A stretch of DNA of 64,000 nt from Actinomadura sp. 7K507 (GTDB lineage: Bacteria; Actinomycetota; Actinomycetes; Streptosporangiales; Streptosporangiaceae). Positions 1 to 8,325 of this stretch are shown here, piece after piece. Below the pieces are notes generated by a model that was not told where the DNA came from, did not search any database, and worked only from the letters and a program-made list of their open reading frames with translations. A program made the position numbers and the translations under genes. The first letter of the stretch is position 1, and the number at the start of each line of letters is the position of its first letter. The stretch covers positions 1 to 64,000 of the forward strand of contig NZ_SMKK01000008.1 of assembly GCF_004348425.1 (NCBI RefSeq), written 5' to 3'.

Positions 1-870
1 GGCCCGGGTGATGTCCCTGAGTTCGGGGGGCACCGTGTCCGGGTCGGGCAGGGGGCGGGCGGCCTGGATCTCGCCGGACTTGAGCTTGGCGCCCCAGTCG
101 CCGAAGACCGCGCGGTAGGGGCCGTGGTCCCGCTCGCCGTACTCCAGCATCCCCTGCTCCCACTCGACGCCGAGGAAGGAGCAGATCTCCTTGGTCACCT
201 GCTCCGGCGCGGCCGTCAGGTCCTCGTAGCGCACGGTGACGCCGGGCAGTTCGTGCCGGGCCGCCTCGATGCTCTCGGCGTAGCGGAGGATCTCGGGGAC
301 GACCGTCTCGCGCACGGAGCCCTTGCGCCGGGCCAGGACCGACTCGACGATCGAGGCGGGGTGGCGCAGCAGGAAGATGTACCGCGCCTCCGGCCACGCC
401 GCCGCCAGCCGCTGCCAGACCAGGGCATTGGAGGGCGTCTTCTCCACGATCTGCGACTTGCCGCTGCGCTGGAGCTCGTACCAGAGCACGTGGTCCCAGA
501 GCATGTACTCCAGCTCTTGGACGTTCAGCCCCAGCTCCCCCATGATGTCGTTGGTGAAGTCGCGGTTCGGCTTCACCTTGAGGTGGCGCAGGTGGAGTTC
601 GTGCGGTGCCCGGATCTCCGTGTGGCTGTTGAGCAGCACCCGGAGCAGGGTTGATCCCGAACGCACCGAGCACAGGAGGAAGACCGGCGACTCCACCAGC
701 CGGGGGACCGCCGACGGGACGATCTCCTCCCCGCCGCCTTCGCCGCGGGACTGATCGTCCCGCGTCGGCGCGGCCTGTGTGCGGGCCGGGGGCTTGAGGG
801 CCGCCGCCAGCAGGTTCCCCCGCCGCCGGAGTCCGGTCGTGACCTGATTCTTCTTCGGAGCGCTGCTCAT
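1..870 (-). CDS. sulfotransferase family protein (C-terminus cut by window edge)
   Basis: Starts with ATG at 870; the frame is still open at base 1, so the 290 visible residues lack the C-terminus. After a basic, low-complexity N-terminus (residues 1-58) comes a PAPS-binding loop, CSVRSGSTLL (67-76), then LLRHPASIVESV, which resembles the 3'-phosphate-binding R..P...S motif. These mark the bacterial Sulfotransfer_1/3 fold, which moves a sulfuryl group from PAPS to an alcohol or amine. The acceptor cannot be read from the sequence. It is the last gene on its strand in the window, separated from the upstream lipoprotein gene by 200 bp with a strong hairpin. A second, quite different sulfotransferase lies at 12064-13032. 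Confidence 0.85.
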   Translation of the reverse strand, partial: MSSAPKKNQVTTGLRRRGNLLAAALKPPARTQAAPTRDDQSRGEGGGEEIVPSAVPRLVESPVFLLCSVRSGSTLLRVLLNSHTEIRAPHELHLRHLKVKPNRDFTNDIMGELGLNVQELEYMLWDHVLWYELQRSGKSQIVEKTPSNALVWQRLAAAWPEARYIFLLRHPASIVESVLARRKGSVRETVVPEILRYAESIEAARHELPGVTVRYEDLTAAPEQVTKEICSFLGVEWEQGMLEYGERDHGPYRAVFGDWGAKLKSGEIQAARPLPDPDTVPPELRDITRA

Positions 871-1004
871 GCGTCGTCGGAGATCAATCTGTGCTGAGGA
901 GTACGTTGACCTAGGCAAATCTAGGGGGTGGTTCCCAGTAAAGCATCTCCTCTCGCCACATCCCCAGACACTCCCATCACATCCTCAGCCAGGCGCGGCG
1001 CCCG

Positions 1005-1056
1005 CGCCGCGGAAACGGCCCCGTCACGACGGTCGTACGGGACCGTTTCCGCGGCG
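1005..1056 (-). terminator. long hairpin downstream of the DUF4333 gene
   Basis: Two perfect 14-base arms (1005-1018 and 1043-1056) enclose a 24-base loop. The loop itself can pair further: CCCGT with ACGGG, and ACGAC with GTCGT. The structure lies about 20 bases past the stop codon at 1074, on the strand leading to the sulfotransferase. There is no U-tract, as is common in high-GC actinomycetes. The remaining intergenic DNA (870-1004) has no gene that I recognise. Confidence 0.6.
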
Positions 1057-1073
1057 TCCGGCCCGCGGCCCGG

Positions 1074-1394
1074 CTACCGCGCCTCCTTCATGTTGAAGTT
1101 GACCTGGTCCCCGTCGACGGACGTGACGGTCACCACCATGGGGTAGGTACGGCCCGTGGCGTCGCGGACGGTGCACTCGAGCGTGGCGCCGACCTCGCCC
1201 TTGAGGCTCTCCGGGCACTCGCTGGTGGCCGGGCCGATCCCCGCGTCGTCGAAGGGCGGGCCGAACTTGGCGTCGAGCTGCTCCTCGACCTTGTCGGCGG
1301 AGACCGTCTTGGACACCGCCGTGGACACCTCGCAGCCCGCGGTGGCGAGCACGAGGCCCCCGAGCAGCACCGGCAGGACCAGGAACTTTCGCAT
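1074..1394 (-). CDS. DUF4333 domain lipoprotein
   Basis: This 106-residue secreted protein has a signal peptide ending in the lipobox LATAGC, so Cys21 would be lipidated and the protein anchored outside the membrane. The mature part (V-x-A-DKVEEQL..., then two cysteines in SECPE and LECTV about 15 residues apart) fits the short DUF4333 fold common in actinobacterial lipoproteins, where the two cysteines probably form a disulfide. The function of the family is unknown. It appears monocistronic: the fdhD gene upstream is divergent and a strong hairpin follows. Confidence 0.8.
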   Translation of the reverse strand: MRKFLVLPVLLGGLVLATAGCEVSTAVSKTVSADKVEEQLDAKFGPPFDDAGIGPATSECPESLKGEVGATLECTVRDATGRTYPMVVTVTSVDGDQVNFNMKEAR

Positions 1395-1563
1395 CGTCGT
1401 CCGACTCCCTTGTGTTCGCGGCGTCCCCCCGCGGGCGCCTTGGTACGTTCCGATGCTCGGCCCGGGGACGTCCCGCGGGCCAGGGCATCCGGCCCCGAGA
1501 AGATTGGGACACAGAACAGGACATATCGGCGCGAACTTTTTCGTTGCCGGCGGGTTTCCGGGG

Positions 1564-1569
1564 TACGGT
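1564..1569 (+). promoter_or_regulatory. -10 element for leaderless fdhD
   Basis: TACGGT ends 7 bases before the fdhD ATG at 1577, and there is no Shine-Dalgarno sequence between them. This is the geometry of a leaderless actinomycete transcript. No convincing -35 element is seen. Confidence 0.45.
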
Positions 1570-1576
1570 CACGCCT

Positions 1577-2389
1577 ATGGGGCGGATCACCGTCCGCAGG
1601 CCCGTCCTGCGGCTGCACACCTCCGGATCGCGCGGGCGCCGGCCCGACACCCTGGCGGTGGAGGAGCCCCTGGAGATCCGCGTCGCGGGCAAGCCGCTGA
1701 CGATCACGATGCGGACGCCCGGGCACGACTTCGATCTCGTGGCGGGCTTCCTGGCGGCCGAGGGCGTGATCGGGCGCGCGGACGATCTGGCGGCCATGCG
1801 CTACTGCGCCGACACCGGTGAGCAGAACACCCTGGACGTGACGCTCGCCCCCGGGGTCCCGGCACCGGACGATTCCATGACCAGGGCGTTCACCACGACG
1901 AGCGCGTGCGGGGTGTGCGGGAAGTCGAGCATCGAGGCGCTGCGGGCCGACCGGCCGTACGAGGTGGGCGACGATCCGCTCAGGCTGACGCCGGACCTCC
2001 TGGCGGCCCTTCCGGACCGGCTGCGGAAGGCGCAGCGGGTGTTCGACCGGACGGGCGGCCTGCACGCGGCGGGGTTGTTCGACACCGCGGGAGAGCTGCT
2101 CGCGCTGCGCGAGGACGTGGGGCGGCACAACGCGGTCGACAAGGTGGTCGGATGGGCGCTGCGCGAGGGGCGGCTGCCGCTGGCCGGGACGGTCCTGATG
2201 GTGAGCGGGCGCGCTTCGTTCGAGCTGACGCAGAAGGCGATGACGGCGGGAGTGCCGGTGCTGGCGGCGGTGTCCGCGCCGTCGTCGCTCGCGGTCGATC
2301 TCGCCGAGGATGCCGGGATGACCCTCGTCGGGTTCCTCCGGGGTGAGACCATGAACGTCTACACGGGAGCGGAGCGGCTCGCCCTGTAA
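1577..2389 (+). CDS. fdhD: formate dehydrogenase accessory sulfurtransferase FdhD
   Basis: The 270-residue protein has the family hallmarks: the EEPLEIRV start of the fold, Cys111 and Cys114 in [10 protein letters not shown], and [12 protein letters not shown] further on. FdhD moves sulfur from a cysteine desulfurase to the molybdenum or tungsten bis-MGD cofactor of formate dehydrogenase, which it needs for activity. No formate dehydrogenase gene lies in the window, so the client enzyme is elsewhere. The frame is open from 1412, but I place the start at ATG 1577, where a -10 hexamer sits 7 bases upstream and the conserved region begins shortly after. Confidence 0.92.
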   Translation: MGRITVRRPVLRLHTSGSRGRRPDTLAVEEPLEIRVAGKPLTITMRTPGHDFDLVAGFLAAEGVIGRADDLAAMRYCADTGEQNTLDVTLAPGVPAPDDSMTRAFTTTSACGVCGKSSIEALRADRPYEVGDDPLRLTPDLLAALPDRLRKAQRVFDRTGGLHAAGLFDTAGELLALREDVGRHNAVDKVVGWALREGRLPLAGTVLMVSGRASFELTQKAMTAGVPVLAAVSAPSSLAVDLAEDAGMTLVGFLRGETMNVYTGAERLAL

Positions 2390-2548
2390 GCGCCCGCTTG
2401 TCATCACGGGCCGAAAACCAAGCGGTAACTTGTTGGCTTTGCCTCAAGAAATCACGCGGCCCACAGGAGTTGACTCGTCCCCCAATGGATCGCGCGCGCG
2501 TCTGCGTACGCCGCGTGACGGTGTCGGTACGTGGAAGTGAGGACGTGA

Positions 2549-3484
2549 ATGACGAGGCCCCTGACAGACGGCGGACCGGCGTCCGGGATCGACGAGCGCC
2601 ATCCTCCGATCATGCCTCGGCGCGTGTCCTTCGACTGGTCGGAGACACCGCTGCACTGGGTCCCGGGCGATCCCGTCGCCACGCACATCATCAACTCGTT
2701 CCACATCGTCCTGCCCGAGGGCGAGAAGTGGTTCATCCAGTGCGTGAAGGACGCCCGCCCCTACATCAAGGACGAGCGGCTCCTTGAGGAGATCAAGGGG
2801 TTCATCGGGCAGGAGATGGTGCACGCCCGGTCGCACCAGGGCGTCCTCGACCAGATCCTGGAGACCAACGGGATCGACGTCTCCAAGATCACCGAGGTCG
2901 CGGCGAAGGGCAACGCGGACCGCCCCGCCCAGATGGCGGAGCTGAAGAAGCGCAACCCGCGGGCGTGGCGGCGGCGGCTGCGGTTCGAGCTGGCCGCGGT
3001 CGCCTCGATCGAGCACTACACCGCCGTCCTCGGCCAGTGGATCATGGACAACGACCGGTTCGAGAAGGCCGGCGTCGACCCCACCATGCTGGACCTGCTG
3101 CGCTGGCACGGCGCGGAGGAGGTCGAGCACCGGTCGGTCGTGTTCGACGTGTACAAGGCGTTCGGCGGCGGCTACCTCACCCGCGTCACCGCGTGGGTGG
3201 TGTCGCTGTTCTTCCTGTACTGGGCTCTGATCGGCGGATCCCTGTACCTGCTCAAGCAGGACCCGACCATCAAGAGGCGGGTGACGCCGCTGCGCGTCTA
3301 CCGGTCGTACCGGCGGTCCGTCCGGCTGGGGCACGTGCCCGGGATCTTCAGGCTGCTGCTCGGTGAGGCGCCGGTCTACCTCAAGCCGAACCACCACCCG
3401 TCGAAGGTGTGCTCGACGCCGCGGGCACTGGACTACCTCATGCAGTCCCCCGCCGCCCGGGCCGCGGGCTACGACCCCTACTAG
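2549..3484 (+). CDS. PF10118-type metal-dependent hydrolase family protein
   Basis: The 311-residue protein matches the COG3687/PF10118 family, labelled predicted metal-dependent hydrolases. Two ExxH motifs are visible (E89-H92 in QEMVH; E191-H194 in EEVEH), with SIEH near residue 155 and EGEKW near 58. That is a ferritin-like four-helix arrangement suited to a di-iron site, so an oxygenase or oxidase role is as plausible as hydrolysis. A hydrophobic stretch (VVSLFFLYWALIGGSLYLL) near residues 215-235 suggests membrane contact. GAGG at 2539-2542 (in GAAGTGAGGACG) is a ribosome-binding site. An alpha/beta hydrolase and a CrtI-like flavoprotein follow, suggesting lipid or isoprenoid chemistry; this is inferred. 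Confidence 0.8.
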   Translation: MTRPLTDGGPASGIDERHPPIMPRRVSFDWSETPLHWVPGDPVATHIINSFHIVLPEGEKWFIQCVKDARPYIKDERLLEEIKGFIGQEMVHARSHQGVLDQILETNGIDVSKITEVAAKGNADRPAQMAELKKRNPRAWRRRLRFELAAVASIEHYTAVLGQWIMDNDRFEKAGVDPTMLDLLRWHGAEEVEHRSVVFDVYKAFGGGYLTRVTAWVVSLFFLYWALIGGSLYLLKQDPTIKRRVTPLRVYRSYRRSVRLGHVPGIFRLLLGEAPVYLKPNHHPSKVCSTPRALDYLMQSPAARAAGYDPY

Positions 3485-3545
3485 AACCACCCCGGCTAGA
3501 ACCACTGGCGGATACGCACCTAGCGGACATACGACCCCTACTAGA
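3470..3545. repeat. 16-bp direct repeat around a stop codon and the next promoter
   Basis: TACGACCCCTACTAGA occurs at 3470-3485, where it encodes the C-terminal YDPY and stop, and again at 3530-3545, exactly 60 bp later. Between them CTAGAACCAC is also doubled (3481-3490 and 3496-3505). The second copy is followed by CT, creating the TAGACT hexamer upstream of the next gene. Confidence 0.9.
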
Positions 3546-3547
3546 CT
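3542..3547 (+). promoter_or_regulatory. -10 element for leaderless alpha/beta hydrolase gene
   Basis: TAGACT ends 8 bases before the ATG at 3556, with no Shine-Dalgarno sequence. It overlaps the second copy of the 16-bp repeat, so the duplication may have supplied this promoter. Confidence 0.5.
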
Positions 3548-3555
3548 CGGGCGCC

Positions 3556-4509
3556 ATGACACCCCCGGCCTCACCCGTCACCCGGCGCCGGATCCGCGGC
3601 GACGGCGTCGACCTGGCCGTCTACGAGCAGGGCGACCGGTCGCGCCCGACCGTCCTGCTCGTCCACGGCTACCCCGACACCCACGCCGTCTGGGACGAGG
3701 TCGCCGAGCGGCTCTCCGGACGGTTCCACGTCGTGCGGTACGACGTGCGCGGAGCCGGTGCGTCGTCCCGCCCGTTCGGGCGCAAGCGCTACACGTTCGG
3801 GTACCTGATGGCCGATCTGCAGGCCGTGATGGACGCCACCGCACCCGACCGGAAAGTGCACCTCGTCGGCCACGACTGGGGCTCGATCCAGGCGTGGGAG
3901 GCGGCGTGCACGATGCCGGACCGCTTCGCCTCCTTCACCTCGATCTCCGGGCCGTGCCTGGACCACGTCGGCCACTGGATGCGCCGCAGGCTCGCCCGCC
4001 CGACGCCGTCCAACCTGAGGCGGGCGGCGGGGCAGGCGGCCCGGTCCTGGTACATCTACTTCTTCCAGACGCCGCTGCTGCCGGAGCTCATGTGGCGCGC
4101 CGGGCTGTCCAGGCCGTTCGCCCGTGCCCTGGAACTGGGCGAGGGCGTCCCGCCGCGCCCCGGGCACCCGGCCGCGACGATGGCGCGCGACGGCGCGTCC
4201 GGGGTCGGCCTGTACCGGGCGAACATGCTCCGGCGGCTGCGCGGGCCGCTCGACCGGCGGACGGACGTTCCGGTCCAGGTCATCGTCCCCACCAGGGACC
4301 TGTTCGTGTCGCCGCATCTGGTGGGCGGGCTCGCCGCCCGCGTCCCGAACCTGTCGATCCGGCCCGTCAAGGCCGGCCACTGGGTGCCGCGCAGCCATCC
4401 GGACGAGGTCGCCGGCTGGATCACCGAGCACATGACCGGCGCGCGGAGCGGCCCGCTCGACGCCACCGGGCCGCGCGCCCCGCGCCGGGCTCCCCTCGAC
4501 GTGGGCTGA
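3556..4509 (+). CDS. alpha/beta hydrolase, epoxide hydrolase-like
   Basis: The 317-residue protein has the classic fold order: HGYPD oxyanion motif (37-41), RYDVRGAG (61-68), nucleophile elbow GHDWGS with Asp107, and a catalytic His275 in KAGHWVPR. An Asp nucleophile and the HGYP motif place it among epoxide hydrolases and haloalkane dehalogenases rather than serine esterases. It resembles the N-terminal half of mycobacterial EphD, though here no SDR domain is fused. The start is ATG 3556, behind a -10 hexamer. It lies between the PF10118 protein and the CrtI-like flavoprotein, and probably acts on a related hydrophobic substrate. Confidence 0.82.
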   Translation: MTPPASPVTRRRIRGDGVDLAVYEQGDRSRPTVLLVHGYPDTHAVWDEVAERLSGRFHVVRYDVRGAGASSRPFGRKRYTFGYLMADLQAVMDATAPDRKVHLVGHDWGSIQAWEAACTMPDRFASFTSISGPCLDHVGHWMRRRLARPTPSNLRRAAGQAARSWYIYFFQTPLLPELMWRAGLSRPFARALELGEGVPPRPGHPAATMARDGASGVGLYRANMLRRLRGPLDRRTDVPVQVIVPTRDLFVSPHLVGGLAARVPNLSIRPVKAGHWVPRSHPDEVAGWITEHMTGARSGPLDATGPRAPRRAPLDVG

Positions 4510-4531
4510 ACCCCGCCGGCCCGGGTACCCG

Positions 4532-4537
4532 TAGGGT
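4532..4537 (+). promoter_or_regulatory. possible -10 element and SD for the CrtI-like gene
   Basis: TAGGGT lies 29 bases before the ATG at 4567, leaving room for a short leader that carries GGGAAGG (4551-4557) as the ribosome-binding site. Confidence 0.35.
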
Positions 4538-4566
4538 GATCATTCACCCCGGGAAGGCGGGATCGC

Positions 4567-6180
4567 ATGGCGGACGCCGTGGTCGTCGGCGCCGGGCCCA
4601 ACGGGCTCGTCGCCGCCAACATGCTGGCCGACGCCGGCTGGGACGTGGAGGTCCTCGAAGCGCAGCCCGAGCCGGGCGGGGCGGTGCGCAGCGACCGCGG
4701 CGTCCATCCCGGCTACGTCAGCGACACGTGCAGCGCGTTCTACCCGCTCGGCGTCGCCTCCCCCGCCATGCGCGCCCTCGGCCTCGAACGGCACGGGCTG
4801 CGCTGGCGGCACGCGCCCGCCGTCCTCGCGCACCCGCTGCCGGACGGACGCTGCGCCGTCCTCGAACGCGACCCGGACGCGACCGCGGGCGGCCTGGAGG
4901 CCCTCGGGAAGGGCGACGGCGAGGCGTGGCTGCGGCTGTGCGGACTGTGGGACGAGATGGGCGAGGAGGTCCTGCGCGCCCTGCTCACGCCGTTCCCGCC
5001 CGTCCGCGCCGCGCTCCCGCTGGCCGTGTCGGCGCGGCGCGCGGGCGGGCTCCGCGTGCTGCGCTCCCTGCTGGCGCCCGCGCGCACGTTCGGCGAGCGG
5101 GAGTTCACCGGGCCGGGCGGGCCGCTGCTGCTCACCGGCTCGGCGCTGCACACCGACATGCTGCCCGAGACGACCGGCGGGTCGGTGTTCGGCTGGCTCC
5201 TCGCCATGGTCGGGCAGCGGTACGGCTGGCCGGTGCCCGAGGGCGGCGCGGGCGAGCTGACGGCGGCGCTCGTGCGGCGGCTGGAGTCCCGGGGCGGGCG
5301 CGTCCGCTGCGCGACCCCGGTCGCGTCGGTCGTCGTCCGCGGCGGCCGGGCACTGGGCGTGCGCACCGCGGCCGGCGAGCCGGTGCGCGCCGTCAGGGCC
5401 GTCGTGGCGGACGTGTCGGCACCCGTCCTCTACGGCGGCCTGGTGGGGTGGGACGACCTGCCCGGGTCCCTGCGCGAGGACATGCGGCGCTTCGACTGGG
5501 ACCACGCCACCTTCAAGGTCGACTGGGCCCTGTCAGGGCCGATCCCCTGGGCGTCCCCCGGCGCGGCGCGGGCCGGAACGGTCCACCTCTCCCCCGGCAT
5601 GGACGCGATGAGCGACTACAGCGCCCAGCTCGCCACCGGCCGCGTCCCGTCCGAGCCGTTCGCGCTGCTCGGGCAGATGACGACCGCCGACCCCTCGCGC
5701 TCCCCCGCGGGCACCGAGTCGGTCTGGGCGTACACCCACGTGCCCCACCGCGTGAAGGGCGACGCCGGCCCGGACGGCATCACCGGAGCCTGGGACGAGC
5801 GCGAGCAGACCGCCATGGCGGCGCGCATGGAGGACGTCCTGGAACGCTTCGCCCCGGGTTTCCGCTCCAGGGTCACGGGCCGCCGCGTCACCGCGCCGCC
5901 CGCGTTCCAGGAGCGCAACGCCAACCTGCTGAACGGCGCCCTCAACGGCGGCACCTCGATGATCCACCAGCAGCTGGTGTTCCGTCCCGTCCCCGGCCTC
6001 GGCCGGGCCGAGACCCCCGTCGCGGGCCTGTACCTGGCGTCCGCGTCCGCCCACCCCGGCGGCGGTGTGCACGGCGCCTGCGGCGCCAACGCCGCCCGGG
6101 CGGCCCTCGCCCACGCCTCCCCGGCCGGCCGGCTGCTGACCCCCGCCCTCGACGCGCTGACCCGCTTCCTCGCCCCTTAG
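4567..6180 (+). CDS. phytoene desaturase-like FAD-dependent oxidoreductase
   Basis: The 537-residue flavoprotein opens with the dinucleotide-binding motif VVGAGPNGLVAANML (6-20) followed by an acidic residue at the end of beta-2 (EVLEAQPEPGG), and closes with LYLASASAHPGGGVHGACG, the C-terminal FAD motif of the CrtI family. This subgroup (COG1233) includes carotenoid desaturases and retinol saturases, but many bacterial members have no proven substrate. No phytoene synthase or other carotenoid gene is nearby, so a carotenoid role should not be assumed. It follows two hydrolase-like genes on the same strand. Confidence 0.85.
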   Translation: MADAVVVGAGPNGLVAANMLADAGWDVEVLEAQPEPGGAVRSDRGVHPGYVSDTCSAFYPLGVASPAMRALGLERHGLRWRHAPAVLAHPLPDGRCAVLERDPDATAGGLEALGKGDGEAWLRLCGLWDEMGEEVLRALLTPFPPVRAALPLAVSARRAGGLRVLRSLLAPARTFGEREFTGPGGPLLLTGSALHTDMLPETTGGSVFGWLLAMVGQRYGWPVPEGGAGELTAALVRRLESRGGRVRCATPVASVVVRGGRALGVRTAAGEPVRAVRAVVADVSAPVLYGGLVGWDDLPGSLREDMRRFDWDHATFKVDWALSGPIPWASPGAARAGTVHLSPGMDAMSDYSAQLATGRVPSEPFALLGQMTTADPSRSPAGTESVWAYTHVPHRVKGDAGPDGITGAWDEREQTAMAARMEDVLERFAPGFRSRVTGRRVTAPPAFQERNANLLNGALNGGTSMIHQQLVFRPVPGLGRAETPVAGLYLASASAHPGGGVHGACGANAARAALAHASPAGRLLTPALDALTRFLAP

Positions 6181-6324
6181 CCGGCGCCGCGCGGGGTTCG
6201 TTTACCGCCTCGGGGTTTTCCCGGGGGCCGGAACATGCGACCTTTGCAGGAAAGCCCGGCGACAGGCCCCCTCCCCCGGCGGCCTTCGCCCCACGGGTCC
6301 CGAACCGGCACCGGAGCGTGAGGC

Positions 6325-6759
6325 ATGCGGATTCGCGACATCCTGCGTAGGAAGGGAGACGCGGTGGCCACGGTGCGGCCCGAGGCCACCGTGCGCCAGC
6401 TGCTCGCCGTCCTGGCGGAGCACAACATCGGGGCGGTGGTGGTCTCGCCGGACGGCGCGGCCATCGCGGGCATCGCGTCCGAGCGCGACGTCGTGCGGTC
6501 GCTGCACGAGCGCGGCGCCGCGCTGCTCGACCGGCCCGTCTCCGACATCATGACCGCCGAGGTCCGCAGCTGCGGTCCCGCCGACAAGGTGGACGACCTG
6601 CGCCAGGCCATGACCGAGCACCGGTTCCGGCACGTGCCCGTCGTCGAGGACGGGGCGCTCGTCGGGATCGTCAGCATCGGCGACGTGGTCAAGAGCGCCA
6701 TCGACGAACTCGAAAGCGAGCGCGAACACCTGGTCGACTACATCCAGCGAGCCCCCTAG
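6325..6759 (+). CDS. tandem CBS domain protein
   Basis: The 144-residue protein consists of two CBS domains (about 8-62 and 75-130) with the typical GIASERDVVRSL and GIVSIGDVVKS ends. It has no fused enzyme or transporter. Such stand-alone Bateman modules bind adenine nucleotides and sense energy or redox state; the bound ligand and partner here are unknown. GGAG, eight bases before the ATG, is a ribosome-binding site. The gene ends only 6 bp from the convergent MocR-type regulator. The 145-bp gap before it shows no other feature. Confidence 0.88.
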   Translation: MRIRDILRRKGDAVATVRPEATVRQLLAVLAEHNIGAVVVSPDGAAIAGIASERDVVRSLHERGAALLDRPVSDIMTAEVRSCGPADKVDDLRQAMTEHRFRHVPVVEDGALVGIVSIGDVVKSAIDELESEREHLVDYIQRAP

Positions 6760-6765
6760 CCGGTC

Positions 6766-8217
6766 TCAGACGTACGCCGGGAGGGGCCGGGCCGCCGGCG
6801 CCGACTCGACCTCCCGGCAGGCGAGGGCCAGCCGCTCGACGGCCAGGCGCAGGGTGTCCGGCGGCAGGACGTACGGGAGCCGGACGTAGTCCTCCAGCAC
6901 GCCGTCCACGCCGAACACCGGCCCGGCGACGACGCGGACGCCGAGCCGCTCGGCCGCCTCGGCGACGAGTGTCGCGACGGGCGCGCCGATCCGCGCCCAC
7001 AGCGACATCCCGCCGGCGGGCAGCCGGAACTCCCAGCCGGGCAGGAGCTCGCGCAGCGCGCCGGCGAGCGCGTCGCGGCCGCGCAGCAGGCTTTCCGCGC
7101 GTTCGGCGCGGACCTCCTCCACCCGCAGCAGCAGCTCCCGGACGATCAGCTGGTCGAGTACCGGGCTGGCCATGTCGAACGGCTCGCGGGCCAGGACGAG
7201 GCGGCGCGCCAGCGGCGCGGTGGTGCGGATCCAGCCGATCCGCAGGCCGCCCCACATGAGTTTGGACGCCGAGCCGATCGTGACGACCCGGCCGCCGGAG
7301 TCGAACGAGGCCAGCGGCGGCTCGCGCGGCGCCCGCGGGTCGTGGGCGAGATCGGCGAAGGTCTCGTCGGTGACCAGGAACGCGTCGGCGCGGCGGCCCG
7401 CGTCGACCAGCGCGGCCCGGTCGGCGGCCGGCATCAGCTGCCCGGTCGGGTTCTGGAAGTCGGGGATCGTGTAGGCCATCCGGGCGGCGGCCTGCCGCAT
7501 GGCGCCCGCGGCGAGCTCGACGTCCCAGCCCTCGTTGACGCCGACGGGGACGAGCCGGGCGCCGCGGCGGCGCAGCGCCCCGAGCGCGTGCGGGTAGGTG
7601 GGGCGCTCGACCACGACGGCGTCGCCGGCCTCGATCAGGGTCTCTGACAGCAGCGTGAACGCGTGCTGCGCGCCGGTGGTGACGACGATCTGGTCGGGAC
7701 GGGTGGGGACGCCGCGCGCCGCGTACCCGTCCGCGATGACCTGCCGCAGGCTCGCGAGCCCGGCGGGCTCGTAGCCGGGGCCGGAGCTGTAGCGGGGCAG
7801 CTCGTCGACGGCGGCGGCGACGGCCTCGCCGAAGATCGACGGCGCGCCGGGGGTGGCGCAGCCGAGGTCGATGAACGTCGCGTCGTCGGGGACCGGGTGC
7901 GCCCTGCCGAAGCGGCCGCCGGGCGCCGCGCCCCGCGGCTCGGCCGGCGACATCCGCACCGGGGGCAGCACCGTCCAGCTTCCGGCGCCCCGGCGGCTCT
8001 CGACGTAGCCCTCGTCGCGGAGCCGGTCGTAGGCGGCGGTGACGGTGGTGCGGCTGACGCCGAGTGCGGCGGCCAGGTCGCGTTCGGCGGGCAGCCGGGT
8101 CCGCAGCGCGAGCCGCCCGTCCAGGACGAGGCCGCGCACCGACCGGGCCAGCGCCGCGTAGACGGGTCGCTCGCTCGACACGCCGCCCAGCAGCCGGGCC
8201 AGGTGCGGTCCGCTCAC
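6766..8217 (-). CDS. MocR-family (GntR-aminotransferase) regulator, YczR-like
   Basis: A winged-helix GntR domain (PAERDLAAALGVSRTTVTAAYDRLRDEGYVES, split over roughly residues 40-75) is joined to a fold-type I aminotransferase domain. That domain keeps IGSASKLMWGG, whose Lys should bind PLP. MocR proteins use PLP as an effector or cofactor to control nearby genes. The divergent neighbour is a YczE-type membrane protein, the known YczR/YczE pairing. The frame is open to GTG 8247, but I choose GTG 8217, giving 483 residues starting MSGPHLARLLG as I recall for homologues. There are several in-frame GTGs, so the start is not certain. Confidence 0.85.
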   Translation of the reverse strand: MSGPHLARLLGGVSSERPVYAALARSVRGLVLDGRLALRTRLPAERDLAAALGVSRTTVTAAYDRLRDEGYVESRRGAGSWTVLPPVRMSPAEPRGAAPGGRFGRAHPVPDDATFIDLGCATPGAPSIFGEAVAAAVDELPRYSSGPGYEPAGLASLRQVIADGYAARGVPTRPDQIVVTTGAQHAFTLLSETLIEAGDAVVVERPTYPHALGALRRRGARLVPVGVNEGWDVELAAGAMRQAAARMAYTIPDFQNPTGQLMPAADRAALVDAGRRADAFLVTDETFADLAHDPRAPREPPLASFDSGGRVVTIGSASKLMWGGLRIGWIRTTAPLARRLVLAREPFDMASPVLDQLIVRELLLRVEEVRAERAESLLRGRDALAGALRELLPGWEFRLPAGGMSLWARIGAPVATLVAEAAERLGVRVVAGPVFGVDGVLEDYVRLPYVLPPDTLRLAVERLALACREVESAPAARPLPAYV

Positions 8218-8258
8218 ATATCTGGTGCTCACACAAGCCACTTTCACATATTGGCTCT
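8214..8258. promoter_or_regulatory. three TCACA half-sites at 15-bp spacing (candidate MocR operator)
   Basis: TCACA recurs at 8214, 8229 and 8244 in the divergent region; the first and third extend to TCACATAT. Fifteen-base phasing in direct orientation fits the direct-repeat operators known for MocR regulators. The first copy overlaps the chosen GTG start of the regulator, which would suit autoregulation. Confidence 0.4.
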
Positions 8259-8325
8259 ACAAAGACCAGGCCACTTCCGCCAGAGTGTTCCGGAGGATGG
8301 CCAATCGTGGGTGGAGGAGCAACCA

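Noticed and set aside
870-1004. DtxR-like box in the CCTAGGCAAATCTAGG text
   Set aside because: The half-sites do not match the consensus and the palindrome is imperfect.
4567-6180. Carotenoid biosynthesis cluster
   Set aside because: No phytoene synthase, cyclase or prenyl synthase is nearby, so only the CrtI-like family can be claimed.
3363-6350. 995-residue open frame on the plus strand
   Set aside because: It is a high-GC shadow: arginine- and proline-rich text overlapping the alpha/beta hydrolase and CrtI-like genes in another frame.
6766-8217. A plain aminotransferase annotation
   Set aside because: The N-terminal GntR winged helix and the divergent YczE-type gene show a MocR regulator.
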